Positions 1-13,505 of a stretch of DNA of 64,000 nt are shown here, one piece after another (the first letter of the stretch is position 1; the number at the start of each line of letters is the position of its first letter). The translations under genes and the position numbers were made by a program. The stretch lies in NCBI RefSeq assembly GCF_050436995.1, contig NC_134766.1:4774001-4838000 (forward strand), given 5' to 3'. Source of the stretch: Anticarsia gemmatalis. Taxonomy: Eukaryota > Arthropoda > Insecta > Lepidoptera > Erebidae. The notes beneath the pieces are model-generated. The model ran no database searches, was not told the DNA's origin, and saw only the letters and a list, made by a program, of their open reading frames with translations.

Positions 1-954
1 GCTATGTGAAACTAAAATCTCGACTAAAACGAAATCGTCTCTATTTAGTAGAGAGCCTTGGCATGTTCATTTATATACATTATACTTATGAGTTTGATGT
101 ATTTACAAAATAAAGTAACTTTTTCTAACATACCACTTCTAGCTATATGCCTACGGCCTAATTTCTGAATTTTTTGTATCTCCGTCAGCTGTGAACCTTG
201 TAACAAGGCTCTCTACTAAGTTGTTGGACTATAAAGACAATATAAAAAAACTTTTCCCTTATGTTAGTAAACAAAAAAAACACATCACGTGTTAAAAAAA
301 AAGTGATTATGTATACATTTAAATTAGGTATTTAATTATGTTTGAAGGTACATTAAAACGAAATACGGTACATAAAGTACGATAATAAAATACATAATTA
401 CACTTAAATAGCGTATTACTTATATAATTTACGAAGTATTTACGATGCTATCAATCCGTATGAAAGTGAGACCTAGGATTTAAAACATTAATAAATAATA
501 CCGATCACGTATGTAATGAAAGTGAGAATAAATTATGTAAATAAGTATATACTAACGGAAGAAAAGTTTAAAAGGTTTTGAAGTTAATTTATAGGTAGAC
601 GCTGCCTTTTAAATTCTCCAGAAAATAAATTATACAATATATTTCATGTTGTAAATCTCAATTCTGAAAATCTTTTTCCCGATATGTGTCAAGGTGATAA
701 CTCTCTTAGTTTACTCACTAGACAATTTTCAAAAACTGTTCTTTAGTTTTAGAGATTGCAACCTACAACCAAACGAAGTTTCTGTACATCTTAAAACTAT
801 AAATAAAGTACTTTGCAAAGAAATTATAAGTAGATATCTTCAAATCTTTTTTCATAATTTAATGCTAATAGATTGTCGTAAAACAGATATTTCGACATAG
901 CCTTTTGAGGCTTTTAACATAGTTTGCAACTATCAACAAAATAAAAAAATGTTA

Positions 955-1020
955 GGACAAGTCACACATAAGCTTCTACTATGTTAATAAGACCACTGAT
1001 AAACATACATGTCTATAGTG
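955..1020 (-). repeat. 3' tail fragment of a LINE/SINE family
   Basis: The stretch carrying AAGCTTCTACTATG and ACTGATAAACATA matches, with some drift, the 3' tail of the tRNA-headed SINE near 4.6-4.9 kb (AAGCTTGTACTATGG ... AACTGATAAACATA). It has no tRNA-like head, so it is a 5'-truncated copy or the tail of the partner LINE. Confidence 0.45.
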
Positions 1021-1591
1021 TATTCATTAACAACATAAATGCCTCGGTCAAAGTCCACCTAAAAACTATGGCAACTAAAATTTTAATCTATATCTCAATC
1101 AAAATTGTTGACAATCATCTCGCAGCAGACTCAGATAAACAACACTAACGCTTGGAGATTTTCATACAATTATTTTTGGAAGCACTTCCTCTGACGTGAA
1201 TCGTCACGTGGTTGGACATTGAGTATGAGTTACTAAGATATCAGAACATCATAATACGATCTGCGAGCTTATCACGTATCTCAGTTGACGGCTAGTATAC
1301 GTCAAATTTATGGTCACTATTCAGTACATTGCTGCTTTGACGTAACGTATTAATCACTATAATCTAAGGGAGAAATCAATGGACAGCGTAGTGGATTTCG
1401 TATGGTTGTCAACAAAGATACGTAATAGCCTCCCAGTCTTTTACAAGATAAGGTTTTCTCTTTTTCTCCTAGATGCTTGACGACCGTTATCATTTAAAGG
1501 AACTGTCTAGACTACAGCGACTTAACAGATACATAAAGAAATAAAAAAATCTTTGTATTAAAAAAAGCTCGGCTAGAATCAGATACTAGAT

Positions 1592-1763
1592 CAGGGCTTC
1601 CCAAACTTTTCTTAGACCGGGACTTTTATTTATTCTTGATACCAGGGACCACTATGTTAGTATCTTAAAAATAAAGTGTAATAATTATCCTGAAACTTTT
1701 AATGTTTGGAATCATTCGCGGACCATATTTTGACTTCCACGGACCACTGGTTGGGAGCCACTG
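1592..1763. mobile_element. hAT-family MITE (Buster-type) with perfect 8-bp TSD
   Basis: Terminal inverted repeats begin CAGGGCTTCCCAA and end GGTTGGGAGCCACTG. The element is flanked on both sides by the exact 8-bp duplication TACTAGAT (1584-1591 and 1764-1771). It is 172 bp long and non-coding. A sister copy lies at 15885-16060. The duplication has TA at its centre, which is the pattern known for the Buster branch of hAT transposons. Confidence 0.9.
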
Positions 1764-3144
1764 TACTAGATTCTGCTAGACTACATTTGGTAAAAAATCT
1801 CAACGTTATCAAAAAATATTTTCAGGAAGAAAAAACCTATTGTAAAAAAGGTATTGCAGGTTTTATAAATTGCAACTAATTGGATAGGTCCTATGGTATC
1901 TGAAATTACTTCCTACAACTCTTAAATCTTGATTCGTATTCACAGACATTAGACAGACATTGTCCCATCTGTCGACAATCCATAATATATAGAATGATTA
2001 TCAAAATACAACATCTTCAAACATTTATTTGGCGTCATATTAACAGATCTACGCGATTACTAGTACTGATTCAAGAAGCTAAATATAATAGCATGGCTAT
2101 AAAATGAAATTGTAAAGAATTAGATGGAAAAACTCATCAGTAATTCATCACGCTCATTGCATTGGCTTATTGGATCTAACAGTTGCAATTAACAGAGAGT
2201 ACTTTATCTTAACAGAACACAGATTCTTTGAGTCTTTTGTCATTAAGATAAAACGACAATGACAGGAAAATATATAAGTTTTCGATTTTCCTTAATTTTA
2301 TGACAACTATTTGTATTCTGCCATTATAGATGGATTGTGATTTCTATAAATTATGCGCAATTTAACATAAAAAATAAAACGTAGACTAGTGAATCTCCTA
2401 TTTTTCGTCGGTTATAAATATGCATTTTCAATAAAGGTGCCACGAAACAATCGAACATTTAGTCTGTGGTTTAGGACTGACAATCCTACGTTTGGACACA
2501 ATAGTATATATATTATGACACCAAAGTGACTTTCAAGAAGGTGCTCAAGATATGATATAAAAAGCTATAGGAATTCACTTATTCTTCGGTTGGGAATTAA
2601 CTTACACTTAAGTGTCAGAAATTTAGTTTGTAATCTTCTTATTAAAATCAAAACATTTATGAATTTAAGTCAAATTACACTTATGATTGTAACAATTACT
2701 GAATCTACCACTAGCTCGGAAAGGAAGTGGAGCCTTATAAAAATATTTAGCGAAAAACTCATGACCACTTTTTTCACTTACTTAACCTCACAAATATTCC
2801 CTAATATATTATTAAATTTCTAAAATAATTAACAACGGATCCAAATCATACTATTATTTATAAACGGTAATGATTTCTAAGTTTTACACAACACTCAACG
2901 CGAAGGATGTTGTGTGCTCGATACATCGGCATTGAATCGCACGCGCCGGTCTGTCACGTGGTGTAGAGAAATTCTGTTTATTTACTACATGCGGGCTGTT
3001 TCTTTTATAATTTGTATCTAAGAGTAATATAAATAATTTAATTAATAGTCACTTTTGCTTTTCTGCCTCTATGGCGCGCTCTAGGTCTCAGGTTTTATGC
3101 CCAGGTAGGGGAAAGTACTATTGGTATTTACTTATTTATATAAG

Positions 3145-3345
3145 AACAAGCGGACCCGACAGACGTGGTCCTGTCTAATAAATTAAAAATTAACGAAAAA
3201 AACATTGTCCAGCTGACAAAATTGTGAATCTAAACCATTCTCAGATCCCCTTGAAGACACAAAAAATTTCATAAAAATCGGTCCAGTCGTTTAAGAGAAG
3301 TTCAGTGACATACACACTTACAGAAGAATTATATATATAAAGATA
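3145..3345 (-). mobile_element. Probable non-autonomous Helitron-like repeat
   Basis: Read on the minus strand, it starts with an AT-rich TATCTTTATATATATAATTC stretch. It then has the 'AAACGACTGGACCGATTTT' segment typical of lepidopteran Helitron-like repeats and ends near 'GTCGGGTCCGCTTGTT'. The ends are not clean, so the boundaries are approximate and the class is assigned by resemblance only. Confidence 0.4.
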
Positions 3346-4589
3346 GTTCTTAATAGTATCGAGTTCGGCTCGCCTTCTAATACGTTTTCATACCTCTTCT
3401 AAAACCTTCGGGTAGGTATAACAGGCGTGATGTTATGTACTGATGTGTACTTTTGCATTATCACGTGTAAATTACATTGAAATTATATACAAAAAACCGG
3501 TTGTGGAGATTAAAACGCTTCGTGACACTATGAATTAATAAACAATAGTAAAACAGACGTATAAATAGTGTTTACCGGTAACAATTAAAAAGATACTCAT
3601 AATAATATGTCCAAGGTGTGCAGCCGACCGCAATGAGTCTTCTACGAATCTACTACTAGTTTTTATGAATGTCTATGAAAATTATTCAAAGAACGGCTAT
3701 ACTGCCTGCATTACAGTCTTCAGCCTTTCTCGGACTTGCAACTTTATGTACGACTTTTCAGTAGGTGGGCTGCAAAAGGCCCTTTCCTGATTTATTTTTT
3801 ATTTCAGGACTTGTATGTTTTCAATTTTCAGGTATACATGTCCCATTACCAGAATCCATCCTTATCCTATTGTTTCTGGTTACACCATTATTTCTTCACA
3901 TTTGTAGAACAATCTTATTATCATAGTTTGTCAACTGTTCTCAGAGATAACACGTATTATAAAAATGTATTACATATTATTATATTTACCAGTCGTAAAA
4001 TAGTTTTAAGACTATAAAAGTATATAATAACTATGAAATATATGATGTGGAATGTGAAATGAACTGAATGAAAATCTATTTAGACGTTTTTGGGTTCTGC
4101 GTAAGACAAACATGGGAGGAACATAGATTTTTATACATATAGTAAGTCTTAGGAATACTACATTTGAGATAATATCAAATTACAATCACATATATAACAT
4201 ACTATCTTGTACTTAGGTATTATTTCTACACATTATTAAGTATGACTCTACAAAGTACAGATAATACAAGTTCCTTTAAAGAACAATCAAACAGTTGTTT
4301 TTACTTGACACACACATTCTCTAGTATAATAACTTTGAGAACACAATACAATACCATTGAGTTTTTTAAAGTCCTTGGACTAATTCCTTTAAAGTCTTTA
4401 GTTGCTAAACGATTGTTACATCATAAACGGAATCCAATTTAAACCTTATAAGTGTAGTGCTGAAAACTAAAGCCAAGCGGACGCAGTCGAGGGCGAACAC
4501 TAGTATAGAATATTTTCGCCATGCTATGCTAGTTTAATGCGGAAGCTTGTATACATTTTAACCAGTCTTGGCACCAATGCGAAAATATT

Positions 4590-4866
4590 AAATAAATATT
4601 ATTAATATTATTGGACAACTCACACACGGTCATTTGATTCCAAACTAAGCAAAGCTTGTACTATGGTAACCAAATAACTGATAAACATATTTATATACTT
4701 CTAAATACATACTTATATAGATACATTAACATCCAGGCTCAGAACAAATACTCGTGCTCATCACACAAAGATTTGTCCCGGGTGGGATTCGAATCCACCA
4801 CACGCGGCGCTACGGTTGTTGCGGCGAGGTGACCGCTTAAACCACTGCGCTAAACGTGCAGTTTAA
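4590..4866 (-). mobile_element. tRNA-derived SINE, near full length
   Basis: On the minus strand there is a pol III A box (TAGCGCAGTGGTTTAAGCGG, 4833-4852) and, about 35 bp further on, a B box (GGTGGATTCGAATCCC, 4783-4799). An AT-rich tail shared with the fragment near 1 kb follows. It cannot be a functional tRNA: the arms do not fold into a cloverleaf and the body continues far past the tRNA length. Confidence 0.75.
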
Positions 4867-5452
4867 AAGAAAAGCATTCTTATTCATAGCCTTAATTCTA
4901 GCAAGTGCTACAAAAGGAATAACGAGTTAGGGACATTTATGAGAATAGTTTTGAAGAATGATAAAATATTCTAGGCATAAATATGCTTTTAAAGTAATAT
5001 GCAGTTAAAAAGTAAACATCATTATAATAATATTAGCATTTCAAAATAAAAACGACAAAAATGTTGCTAATAGTTAGTATAATTAATGTTAATTTCATTA
5101 TTTATTTTAATTTGCTTAATTACATAAATGACTTCATTTTGAACTTAAAACTTAATTAGCTTGTTATATTTTAAAATATTTTTGAAAATACTCAGTGCCC
5201 TTTTTATATAAAAATATAAGTGTTACTTAAAGGACTATGCAAAAAATCGTCCCATATCATCAACAGATGCCAAACATATCTCATTAAATACATCTCGACA
5301 TTATGATTATTTTTTACTATGGCGACATCACTGTAGGATATGGGGTTATCGTGCAATAAAAAAAAATATGTTATACTTATACAGTTTTATTAAGTATTAA
5401 GAACTGAATTAAAAATGTACTATTTAACTAAAAAAAACTCGAGAGAGAACAG

Positions 5453-5503
5453 CCGTAACTGTAACATATTAATAAACACAATAGCCGTAACATATTAATA
5501 AAC
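5453..5503. repeat. Two-copy short tandem repeat
   Basis: The unit 'AGCCGTAAC...ATATTAATAAAC' occurs twice in succession with a small indel. It is local and non-coding. Confidence 0.5.
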
Positions 5504-6287
5504 CGAAGTGAAACTGGCAGACGTGCTATTGAACAGTGGTATTGCACATGCCGAACAGGGGCGCATACGGTTGGAAGTTGTGCCCATATAATATCAATTA
5601 TATGGTAAGTATATGGGCAAAGGTCGACATATCGACTTTAATCTACCAGCGGCAATGTTATCGACTATTATAATAGATGAATAATATAACGTTATTTTTG
5701 TCTGGATAATAGTTCTGTTGTTATTAAGTATCTACTTGCACATTGTTTTTGTGTTATTAATACTTAAAATGTCTAGTTGAACAATTGCTTTTTGTAATTA
5801 TCGTCTAAAATGTAATTTTTTATTTTAAAATAAAAATACTTTATTTTTGTCAAAAGTCTTTTTAAAAAAAAACCCCGTCGAATTCCGAACTAAAAATTGG
5901 TACTGACTTTTCATGGGACGTAATAATGATATTGAAACTTGTCCCATGTCTGTTGATGGGATGGGACACTGCCCATACATTTTTTTGCATGGTCCTTTAA
6001 ATCTGCCTGTACCGATGTATTTTACAAAAAGTGTAAACGAACAAAAGCTTCGAAACTCGTAATAATAGTTGCAAGAAATTACAGTGCGGACCAAAATTAC
6101 GTGCCTAGTGTTTGAACTTGAACTGCTATCGTACCGATCTATTTTGATTTGTAGTCGGCTGAACACGTGCGCGACTTGGCAACGATCATACATACACGGT
6201 AAAAAATTCAAGAGACGACTCTTGTATACAGACTGCTATAAAATAATAAAGTGGGAATTTACTTTTAGTATTCATATTTATTTATGA

Positions 6288-6534
6288 CTAGCTGACCCGC
6301 GCAACTTCGCTTGCGTCACATAAGAGGGAATTTTCCCCGTTTTAGTAACATTTTTCGTTGCTACTCAGCTCAGAATGGCCGTAACGTGAAGTTATATAGC
6401 CTAAAGCCTTCCTCTATAAATGGGCTATCTAACACTTAAAGATTTTTTCAAATCGGACCCGTAGTTCCTGAGATTAGCGCGTTCAAACAAACAAACAAAC
6501 AAACTCTTCTTCGGCTTTATAATATTAGTATAGA
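6288..6534 (-). mobile_element. Non-autonomous Helitron
   Basis: The minus strand runs from a 5' end near TCTATACTAATATTATAAA to a 3' end at ...GGGTCAGCTAG. A short hairpin (GCGCAA/TTGCGT) lies about 12 nt before the terminus. On the element strand the flanks are A on the 5' side and T on the 3' side, as expected for A|T insertion. It belongs to the same family as the copies at 15.2, 50.8, 51.6, 56.2 and 58.7 kb. Confidence 0.85.
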
Positions 6535-8514
6535 TTAAAAATTTGAAGTTTGAGGAAAAATAGAATAATTTTATTTTGAAGTATTTAGTAAATTGTAAAA
6601 ATACATAGGTACATGTCATACATACATACTTAATCATATACGTACACCAGAAAGTTTCTGTAGAGGTCTAAAAAATTATAAAAAATTCTGTCTTTTTATT
6701 ATGGGCTGGCCACTAAACTGAAAAAAAAAATGTGTAACACAATCTTTTGCAAGAGGTACCTATTTTCCTCAATTATTATTTATAGTAGAGAAACAAAGCT
6801 TCAGACAATACCATAAAAGTGTAACGAAACATAAAGAATAATAATCTTAACTCAATACAACTAAAGTAAACAAGTCATATGAAGAGCACGAAATGTGGGT
6901 ACTACAACAAAAACCTATTTACGTCACCAACTCGTGCATAAAGTCCATAATTCTACAAGAAATTATGGTAACGATTTCTATTCAACCTCATGTTTTCCAT
7001 ACAAATTAACATTGCGAATGGTTTCGACCTTCACCCTGCAAGGTCAAAGGTCACTGAAATCCCTTCGATTAAAAATAATGGTATGTGCTTAGGTCGCCGT
7101 CTGTCCGTTTCAGACGTTGGCTATAGTGGCAGTATTGACTTAGAAATAAATGGAAATTCGATAATCTAAATTGACTGTGAAACTTTTCTTTCCGTGGGGA
7201 AAGAATACCGCACTTTTAGTGGTTAATGGCAATTCATTTTATAAGTCTGTACATTAAAGTATCTTGTAAACTGTAACTGTCAGCTCTGTGAATTATACGG
7301 TAGTGTATGCAACTTTATTAAGTATCTATTTGACAACTATTATATGAGACTAAAATCACAAACGGCTCACGTATTTTGCTACACCTCAGTTTAGTATTAC
7401 GAAGAAGTACGTACGTATTAGAAGTTAAGATATTATTATACAAAAGTCGTATTTTTTATAAGCAATACCAATCTCTGTCAGTAATTGCACAAGTAAAACC
7501 GCAAATGGGTCCATTCATAGTCCATAAAAAAAGGTTACATATCGTGGTAGGTTTTTTCCTCCATGACGTCACACCGTTCCCATATATCACCCGTCGGTGT
7601 GTCCAAACACTGCCCTTGGACTAAAGCAATCAGAATAATGGTGACCAAACCTTAGCTTGTGGTAAAACTGCCTACGCCTTCGCGTGATAAAGTTTCATGG
7701 TGGGATGGTAGCATTACCTATTTATAGTGTTTCCATGGTAGTCGGTTGTAGACTTTACGTCATCGATTGATGGTATGGAAAGCTTTCGTGCAATTTCCAA
7801 CTCGGCTTGCTGAGGTTACTGTACTTTGAAATAGTAGTTTAACAATTTATATAGAGATTTAGGTGGAGTTATTTTATCGGATTATAATTAAAATTTAGTA
7901 TTTTTGATCAACTATGCACTAATTTCCCAAAGTCGTGGCAGAGTCATTCACCCCACAAAGGTGCCACCAAATCAACTTTTTCAAGTATGAGATAGCCACC
8001 TTGCTGTTGTGAAAGCAGTAGAAAATCACATAAAATGGAAGGATATTAATCACGTTTAAACGAATTTTTGGGACACGATATTCAAAGAATGAATAAATAA
8101 TTTGCGACTTCCAGGTCAATAATTTATTTCCTTTATGATGTTATGATGATAGATATTTATAAACCACTGTACCAACCAGTGCGCCATATCTCATCTAAAT
8201 ATATTTTTACCTTGCGTTACGTGAAGCGATGCACGTACGCGATTTCAAACAAAAACTAATTCTATTTGAAGTCTCAAGTTCATGGGTACACACTCCCTTT
8301 TCTATCTACATCAAAGGAATTGCTGACCTTAAACCTTCTAAAGACCAATAAATAAATACAATAGCAGTAGGTTATTTTCGAAATGATTATGTCTCTTCAA
8401 TACACAAACTATATAATAAGACATGAATGTATTTAAACGGCCTAGTCGCTTGTCAATTCTGTTTACAAAGTTGACAGGTTGTAGGCAGTAATTTATTTAC
8501 GTAAGGAGCAGAAT

Positions 8515-8545
8515 AGACGGCCTATATAAGGGTGGCACAAGGGCG
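8515..8545 (+). promoter_or_regulatory. TATA-like core promoter candidate
   Basis: CCTATATAAGGGTGGC sits in a short GC-richer context, the layout of an insect TATA promoter, but no ORF or exon follows. It could drive a non-coding RNA or be coincidence. Confidence 0.15.
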
Positions 8546-8603
8546 ACTTTATTTCATAGGAACAGAAATATAGACTTGGCTTCATTTTTATTTAGCAGTT
8601 TTA

Positions 8604-8718
8604 CCCCTGGTTTCTGTGTACTATTAGCGGTAGTTATCTATTCAATAGCGTTTTTTGTATGAGTTTTAACGCTATTGAATAGATAAACTACCGCTAAATG
8701 TACCTCAGAAACCGGGGG
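8604..8718. mobile_element. Foldback MITE, family F, copy 1
   Basis: A nearly perfect hairpin. The left arm begins CCCCTGGTTTCTG and continues with TAGCGGTAGTT; the right arm returns through CTACCGCTAAATGTACC to CAGAAACCGGGGG. The core GTTTATCTATTCAATAGCG recurs in five other copies in this window. Confidence 0.85.
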
Positions 8719-9954
8719 TAAGTCAGTAGCGTCATGGAAGATTCAAATTGCAATTGCTAGATTTTGCCATCAGGTTACTACATATGTCAGCCAGTTATTT
8801 TTAGCTGATCTTAGTTAAAGGAGTTATAGAGCGAATTTTAGTAGCTTGAATTATAGCCCATAGCAGTAAGTCCACTAGCGAGGTATCACAAATGCAGTGA
8901 CTCTACCCAATAGGCCAGCGTTGGCAATGCCGAAGATGTGTCCTTCCTAAGATAAGATATTTTCCTAATTCCAAACTACAAATTACTCTCATTTTTCCTT
9001 GTTCAAGCTCGCTGCAGACTTGACCGTAAATATTATCAAGTATGGCTACTCGTTTTATTTTCTTTAAACTTTTAAACCTTTTCGCTCGGCTACAACGTAC
9101 ACCCAAACATGACTCGGAAAAAAGCTTCAAACAAACTCCCACCACTTTGCTAGTACGAAAATAGTTTGCAAACTTTTGAGCTACAGTGTTACATCACTGT
9201 AGTTATAAATAAAATTTAATAGTGAGGTGTTTTAAATATTTACTTCTATAGATTTATTGAGTGTTTCACGAAAGGCCTTTTGTTACTAATGAGTATTTTC
9301 GGAATAGGCGCCTGATTTTATATTGCAGATTTGTTATATCGTAAAAAATGTATAGTGTTTTTTCTAACAAGTTTTACTCGCTATACCTACGCAAAAATAT
9401 GGTTGCAGAAGCTGGAGAGGAGACAGTTCTGAACTACATATACAACTAGTAATCTACCTATTTCAATTTTGATAAAGCAATACTTACCCTAAAATAATTC
9501 CGACTTTGTGAGTCAATTCGGGTTACATTTAGATTATTTTATAACAATATATTTAATAAAGTATTTTTTGTAGTTCCAAACCTTAAAGGTCGAGTAACTT
9601 GTTAAAAAATTAGGAACACAATTCAAATTTAACTGCTACTAACTAATTCCTACTTCAATTCCTTCCGTTCGTACTTTTTTTTATCTTTAGTTAAGCGATC
9701 GTTATCAGTTGCAGTAGTTTCCTAATCAATTGCAAACAAGCGATAATTATTTCTACATTCTCAGACGTAAACATAACTAGTTGAATAATAGTGCATATAT
9801 ACTTAATTGTTGAACTAATATTGCGTTGTACACGTAACCGGCGGTCCTGTATGACAAGATGCATGGATGTGAATGAGGTAAGGGAAATTTGTAGGAAGCG
9901 TACCAAATTCTTTGGGAAAAGGCGTGATTCTATGAACGTATGTATGTTATTTAA

Positions 9955-10075
9955 CTTAGGTGGGTTCGATTCCCACACGGAACAATTATTTGTTGTGATC
10001 CGCAAATTGTTGTAGCGTGTCTGGTTGTACTTTGTGTTCTTTGTTTGTATGTTTGTAAAAGTCCCCGCGACACAA
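9955..10075 (+). mobile_element. SINE fragment with B box
   Basis: It contains the B box GGGTTCGATTCCCAC and the downstream segment ending GTAAAAGTCCCCGCGACACA. The complete SINE at 32.15 kb has the same segment. The head (A box) is missing; an unrelated sequence lies immediately upstream. Confidence 0.65.
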
Positions 10076-11612
10076 GAGCAAAGATTAATGCGGGAGTTAT
10101 CTTTTTTAAGTACCTAGAAGTAGAAACTAAGAATAAATCTAGTTTGCTTTTACGTGTGTATAGTTACAATTACTGTCAGTATCTTATGCATTGCAATGTT
10201 TAAATTACCTAATTTAAAATGAGATTCTGACAATAGATAAAATTGTGTGTTATCTTCTCTTTGTTTTTATCATGTTTGAAATATTTCGTAAATACTATTT
10301 GATTTAATAATATGTGTTATGACTGCATGTGACGCTTGGTTCGTGTATGCCATTGCGCAGAAATTTGGATTTGAATCTCAGGTCGAGTCAAGAAGGTTTG
10401 AGCTTGAGATTTTCTATCGACAAATTATGTTTGATGAAACGAGTTGCGGTGTCAAACCTTTGTGCTTCAAATGTCAAAATTCTTGCTGGTCCTCTCTACC
10501 ATCCAGCACGATAAAAGAGGGTAGTTGTCTATTGTCAATATTGACTTCTAGAAACTTATTATTTATAGTTTCAATAAAACTTATAAAAATATCGATGAAC
10601 GAGTAGATATGTTTTTTTAAAAACCACTTCAAGCCTTTAATTTTGTCTTTTGCCACGGTGATCATAGTATACAATCATCTGTATTTTATATAGGTAAGGT
10701 ATATAAAAATAGAAACAATATGTAGGTATATAAAATTAATCTGTCTGTAATTATGTGCATAGTTTATTTCTTGCGCACATATTGTTCGTGTGATATAGTA
10801 ACAGTGTTATTGTAGCATTATTCTTGCGCGTGTCAACTACGTCAGTCAGTTAGTCATAAATAAAATAACGTAAAACCGTGAAATTTATTATAAATCACTC
10901 ATTGTCTTGAACACATTAAATCATATGACAAACGCGAGATCTTACCTAAACCTTAAGAACTTAAGTCCTTTTTACTCTGGACAGAAAGAATCTTAGAAGC
11001 GAGATATCCAAAAACCGTGTTTTATAGGGCATTTTGTTGGGTCAATAAAGAATAATTAACCTTGTATTAGCAGAAGGTTCATCCAAAATGCTAAGTTATA
11101 AATGTTGCAATAAGATTTATATTTATAATGAACGGAAACATTAGGTATACTAGGGAAGCATTTGATGTCAACGAAAATACGACGTGTGATTCTAGAACCT
11201 TTCAAGAAGTCTTTACACAAATAAATTTATCTACGACTATTTGTGTAAAAGACAAACATAAATATAGACACTATTATCACAAATTCTGTACTATAGTACT
11301 AAACATGTTAAGGCAATCCAAATTCTACCGTGAAAAAGAGACAACACTATACAGTATGAATAGCGCTATCTTTTTCTAACGGTGGGATTTGCCTCGATTA
11401 TAAATAGCGTTGCAACTTCCAGGTCACCGCCAAAACATTCCATCTTTTCTCCGACCCAGACGTTAAAGCCTTTCCTTCCAAGATTTCCATTTATTATATT
11501 ATTATGTGCTCAAACATTATCAGTCGTAAAGTTAGAAGTCGGCACATAATGTCGTACAAATATGCTGTAGATTACACAGCGTTTGGCCTCGTAAGGCTGT
11601 GTGTACATGTAC

Positions 11613-11825
11613 TAGGTTGGAGAAGAAGTCTTTTCGCATAATAGTATGTATGAACTTGTAATAAAATCTCTTTGGCTTCAAGAATCACAAATGAGTACAC
11701 GGCTCATTAGGTTTCTTTCAGTGAGCTCGTGAGGTACCCAAATATCGAACATTTTTGTGTAGAGAAAAGATTTTATTACAAGTTCATATATACTATAATG
11801 CGAAAAGACTTTTTCCCCGACCTCA
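11613..11825 (-). mobile_element. Internally deleted mariner (MITE-like), copy 1
   Basis: Terminal inverted repeats of about 55 bp (GTCTTTTCGCAT ... ATGCGAAAAGAC) flank a short transposase remnant. On the minus strand this reads WVPHELTERNLMSRVL, the linker between the helix-turn-helix and DDD parts of mariner transposases. The same internal deletion junction is seen in the copy at 52.3 kb. Confidence 0.8.
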
Positions 11826-12464
11826 TATTTTAATATCCAGTGGTTGTCACCAAGTCCGTGATGGAGATGTGCTAGTGTGTATATTGCTTTACACTGGAAG
11901 TAATCTGCGTGTAGTTTATTTTGATTTTCGTATGACATTGAAGGATTTAGCTAAAGTCGAAACAAAAACGTCTTTGTTTTTCTCAGTTTTGTATGAGTTT
12001 TTTTTTTATAAGTTTCTTCGCGAATCCAAAAAGCGGTTTCTAATTTTTTGTAGGTAAGTACCAATTTCATGTCTTAGACAGAGGAAACGTCTAATGTAAA
12101 AAATTTGTATATTATATTGCCAGTAAATACTTTCAGTAACTAGATTTAACAAATGGTAAAATAATGCTACCTTTCTGTTTCTGTTTTGTTCCACAAAAAG
12201 TTACTTAAAAAAATAATTATATATTATTTGAATATTGTTTAAAACTAATGATTTTCTGGTTTAACCATTAAAAATTTCTAGCAAAAGTTCATGCGCACCA
12301 ATCGAAAATTGAAGGCATTTCTTAGACGCAAACAAAGCTCAGACGATTCTAAAAATATCTCGAAACTCAGACACCAAAATAAACACACGTAGGTTTAAGG
12401 ACTTCCGTTTATTTCAATAAAGTAACAATAACATATTTGTACAAGGATCTTCTTCGAAGTGTCC

Positions 12465-12495
12465 ACGTGGCGGGTATATAAGTACTCAAGAAAGT
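12465..12495 (+). promoter_or_regulatory. TATA-like motif next to an E-box
   Basis: CACGTGGCGGGTATATAAGTA combines a CACGTG E-box with a TATATAA. No supported exon follows within several hundred bases, so this is weak. Confidence 0.12.
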
Positions 12496-13329
12496 GACTG
12501 ATATCTCAAGAATATCGTACAATAACATAACATTGTGATCAAACAACACTTTAAGTTGCGTAACAAACCGTTTGCTTAAACAATCGTTATTTTATATGCA
12601 AACTTATACGTAATTGTGTTATAAATAAATTATTATATGTTATTTCCTTTTAATTTATAAGATCTGGCGACGACACCTTTACGTATTGAGAATTTTTTGG
12701 TAGAAAGATTTTGGTAATAACTTTTTCCAATTCGGATTTGAAACACGAGATCTCTTGCCGGTGTCGGCTACCGTGAGTGTAGGAATATTCTTAAATCAAA
12801 ATTGAATAGACCACAGAGAGTGTTCCTATGTCTTTTTAATTCAACTATGATTCGACTCTATTCCTAGTGTAGGATAGAGCACTTGGCAGTTAAACTGATT
12901 GCCGCAGAATATCAGCTAGGAGGCATTACAACCTCTTTATTGCTTTAGTTAGTGAAATTAGAGTCTTGTCTTTCAATCTAATCCAGAATATATTCTGCGC
13001 TACACAAAGAAAATAAAACTTGTGTTAGTTATACTTATAGCCTATAACATAAATGCAGTACTTCTGATTACTTCTCTATACCTGTATACGACCAATGATT
13101 TACTATCTATGATTAATGTCCATGGTTATATCTTCCATTTTACCCGCATACTAAATCAAATACACTATGAAGGCGATGTAGTCGGCACACGGTCTTTATA
13201 GGGAAAACGATCGCATATAGCTTACGTCACTTAACTTATATAACACGAATAAATTAGCTTCTTTATAGAAAGCCTTAGGAGTACGACCTTAATATATTTT
13301 CTATTAGATAGAGAACCACGTGATCCGTT

Positions 13330-13505
13330 ACTGTAGATTCTCTACCACTATCGACTATCGACAAACGGTTAGCTTTCAAGAAATTTTGTATGAAAATCAG
13401 AGCAGTGCCTCTAGCAGGCGCCGTAGGAACTATTTTAGCAGTACATTTTATATGTCAAACTCTCGATACTCGAAAGTATCGACTGTAGAGAAGCACGCTT
13501 CTGAT
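13330..13505. repeat. Dispersed repeat G, copy 1 (probable MITE)
   Basis: It shares 'GATTCTCTACCACTATCGAC' and 'GTAGGAACTAT' with the stretch near 45.45-45.6 kb. The ends are weakly inverted (TTCTCTAC ... GTAGAGAA). Non-coding. Confidence 0.55.

Noticed and set aside
3736..4017. 93-codon plus-strand ORF with aromatic-rich sequence
   Set aside because: Composition (F, Y, L, S from AT-rich codons) is what random AT-rich DNA gives; no splice or start support.
4783..4852. tRNA gene on the minus strand
   Set aside because: A and B boxes are present, but no cloverleaf or anticodon arm forms and the sequence continues as a SINE.
5825..6211. 128-codon minus-strand ORF
   Set aside because: AT-rich, no recognisable motif, runs to poly-A-like sequence; consistent with chance.
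9791..10015. 74-codon ORF with a basic stretch (RKRTKFFGKRRD)
   Set aside because: Its end is inside a SINE fragment and the basic part has no family I can name; possibly a retroelement scrap, but unsupported.
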